A DNA stretch of 5,074 bases from the NCBI GenBank assembly GCA_964538405.1, contig CAZIET010000039.1, forward strand, positions 1-5,074, in the 5' to 3' direction. This DNA is from JAGVWT01 sp964538405. Lineage in GTDB: Archaea; Nanobdellota; Nanobdellia; Pacearchaeales; GW2011-AR1. Position 1 is the stretch's first letter, and each line of letters starts with the position of its first letter. The position numbers and the translations under genes were made by a program. Below the pieces are notes generated by a model that saw only the letters and a list, made by a program, of their open reading frames with translations, was not told where the DNA came from and searched no databases. This document shows positions 3,754-5,074 of this stretch, piece after piece.

Positions 3754-5074
3754 CTTTAGGAACTTTCAGAGTATTTAGGTAAAATTGCTGCACTTTTGTT
3801 GCGTGAAACAAATAAAACTTTGGGATCTTGTGTTTAATGTTTAATTCTTCAACTTTTAATTCATTTATTTTGTCTTTGTCTGAAAACTTTATCAATAGAG
3901 AATAATCTTTTACATCATTCCAGTTTTCATGTTCATCTATCTTTTCCGAATCAAAGAATATTTGTAATTCTGCTTGGGTAAACTCTCTTAACCTAAAAAA
4001 TGCCTGCCTAGGAGAAATTTCATTTCTGTAAGCCTTGTCTATTATAGCCAAACCCAATGGCAGCTTCTCTCTTGTTGCTTTGAATTGTTCTAAGAAATGT
4101 ATGTAAACTCCCTGTGCAGTTTCAGGGCTTAGGTATGCTTTTTCTTGATTAAAACCGACATTCACGGAAAACATCATGTTGAATTGTTTTACTTCAGAGA
4201 AATCCATATTTCCACATTTAATACATTTGATCTTCTTTTCTTTGATTAGATTTGTCATTTCATCCATACTCAAGGTTTCGGGATTTTTTATCCCATTGTC
4301 TTCAAGCAAATTATCTGCCCTGTATCTAGAATGGCATTTTTTGCACTCAGTCATTGGATCATTGAACTTTTCCACGTGTCCCGAGGCAATGAAAACTTTT
4401 TCTGGAAGAATATTATTGCTTTGCATTTCGTAAAAATTATCTCCTAATGACAAAATGTGTTTTCTCCACAAATTTTCCCAATTATTTTTCAAAGCTTTTC
4501 CCAAATGTCCGTAAGTGTAAAATCCGGAACTACTTCCATAAATACTCGCTGTTGGGAAAAAGAACGCTTTTGACAATGCAATTTTGTTTATTTCTTCTGT
4601 TTTGTTCTTCAGATCTAATTTTTGAGTTATTCCTTGAATGCTATCTAACTTTGGTTCAATCATTATTTTTTCATCAACAAAGTATTCCCATCCCGGCTGC
4701 CAAGCTTTCTTTTTTCTCCAATCTTCTGCAAAAGCTTTTTCCCAGCTCTTGTTTTTCAAAATTACATCCAAAGCTAGTTGGGGTGCTTTATGTGCAATGA
4801 TAGCAACATGTTTTCCATAATAATTCTTATACAAAAATTTTAGAAAATCTATAATCCTTTTTTTAACATCCTCATAACTTTCGCCTTCAAGAAATTTTTT
4901 AGTTATATTCTCTTCTTGCATAGGTTCAACAACTTTTGATGGTTTTCCGTTGAATTTACCATAGTCACATTCCCTTAATCTTTTGTCTTGAACAATTTTT
5001 ACTTTGCTTTCAAAACTAATTTTAGCTGATTCTGCTGCTCTCTTCAAGTCAGAAGAAAAAACTACATCAAACTT
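3735..5074 (-). CDS. glyS: histidine-phosphatase domain fused to glycyl-tRNA synthetase (N-terminal part, both ends incomplete)
   Basis: The frame is open at the right window edge, reading KFDVVFSSDLKRAAESA. Residues are counted from 5074. Residues 1-132 form a histidine-phosphatase (phosphoglycerate-mutase-like) domain: the SSDLKRA Arg (R12), LRECDYGKFNGK with the conserved Glu (E35), the second catalytic His in IIAHKAP (H95), and a closing WQPGWEY. The catalytic R-H-G lies outside the window. About 25 linker residues follow without a stop. GlyRS then starts near 155: IYGSSSGFYTYGHLG (178-192), zinc-type pairs C244/C247 and C284/C287, S-PETAQG (316-322), and motif 2 AYRNEISPRQ (348-357). GlyRS attaches glycine to tRNA-Gly using ATP. 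An ATG at 4663 (residue 138) could give GlyRS alone, but no promoter is visible there. In the family's R-PETAQG motif the Arg is Ser here. The end at 3735 is an assembly junction; the protein should continue at 3484. Confidence 0.92.

Noticed and set aside
4447..4800. + strand open frame of about 117 codons
   Set aside because: It is antisense to the conserved phosphatase-GlyRS gene, rich in Phe/Leu/Ser, with no recognisable domain.
1..5074. CRISPR array, integron or toxin-antitoxin pair
   Set aside because: No regularly spaced repeats, recombination sites or recognisable toxin or antitoxin pairs are seen on either strand.

Overview
The window looks like part of a small, A+T-rich archaeal genome, most likely a DPANN lineage of the Woesearchaeota/Pacearchaeota kind. 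The archaeal markers are ribosomal protein S17e next to Alba, a tRNA with a bulge-helix-bulge intron and no encoded CCA, an archaeal/eukaryotic-type glycyl-tRNA synthetase (GlyRS), and TATA boxes about 26 bases upstream of start codons with almost no leader. The lineage is inferred from gene style only.

Layout. The left part (1-2061) is read on the + strand. It holds the last codons of a protein resembling the tRNA-splicing endonuclease EndA, a six-helix membrane protein that overlaps it, a DPANN-style protein of unknown function with a predicted winged helix and a lysine-rich linker, and a tight S17e-alba pair. The unknown protein and the S17e-alba pair each have their own near-leaderless promoter. 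A 74-residue one-helix membrane protein follows on the - strand, with its stop codon abutting the alba stop. It diverges from a CAT-anticodon tRNA with a 21-nt intron. The rest of the window (2437-5074) is read on the - strand: a histidine-phosphatase domain fused in frame to GlyRS, then a HIT-family nucleotide hydrolase just downstream.

The GlyRS gene is broken by an assembly problem. Ten Ns lie at 3485-3494, followed by about 240 bases (3495-3734) that do not belong to it. This piece carries the end of one unknown + strand gene and the start of an actin-like/PilM-like gene. GlyRS resumes on both sides with the same 19 bases (one mismatch), so the gene is probably intact in the organism and the piece is probably a chimeric contig end.

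How the genes work together. Most serve translation and RNA maturation: tRNA splicing (EndA and an intron-bearing tRNA), tRNA charging (GlyRS), the ribosome (S17e) and nucleic-acid packaging (Alba). The most interesting arrangement is phosphatase-GlyRS followed by a HIT hydrolase. Synthetases make aminoacyl-adenylates and, for some GlyRS enzymes, Ap4A, and HIT proteins hydrolyse this class of nucleotide, so the locus may combine glycine charging with clean-up of its side products. That link is an inference.
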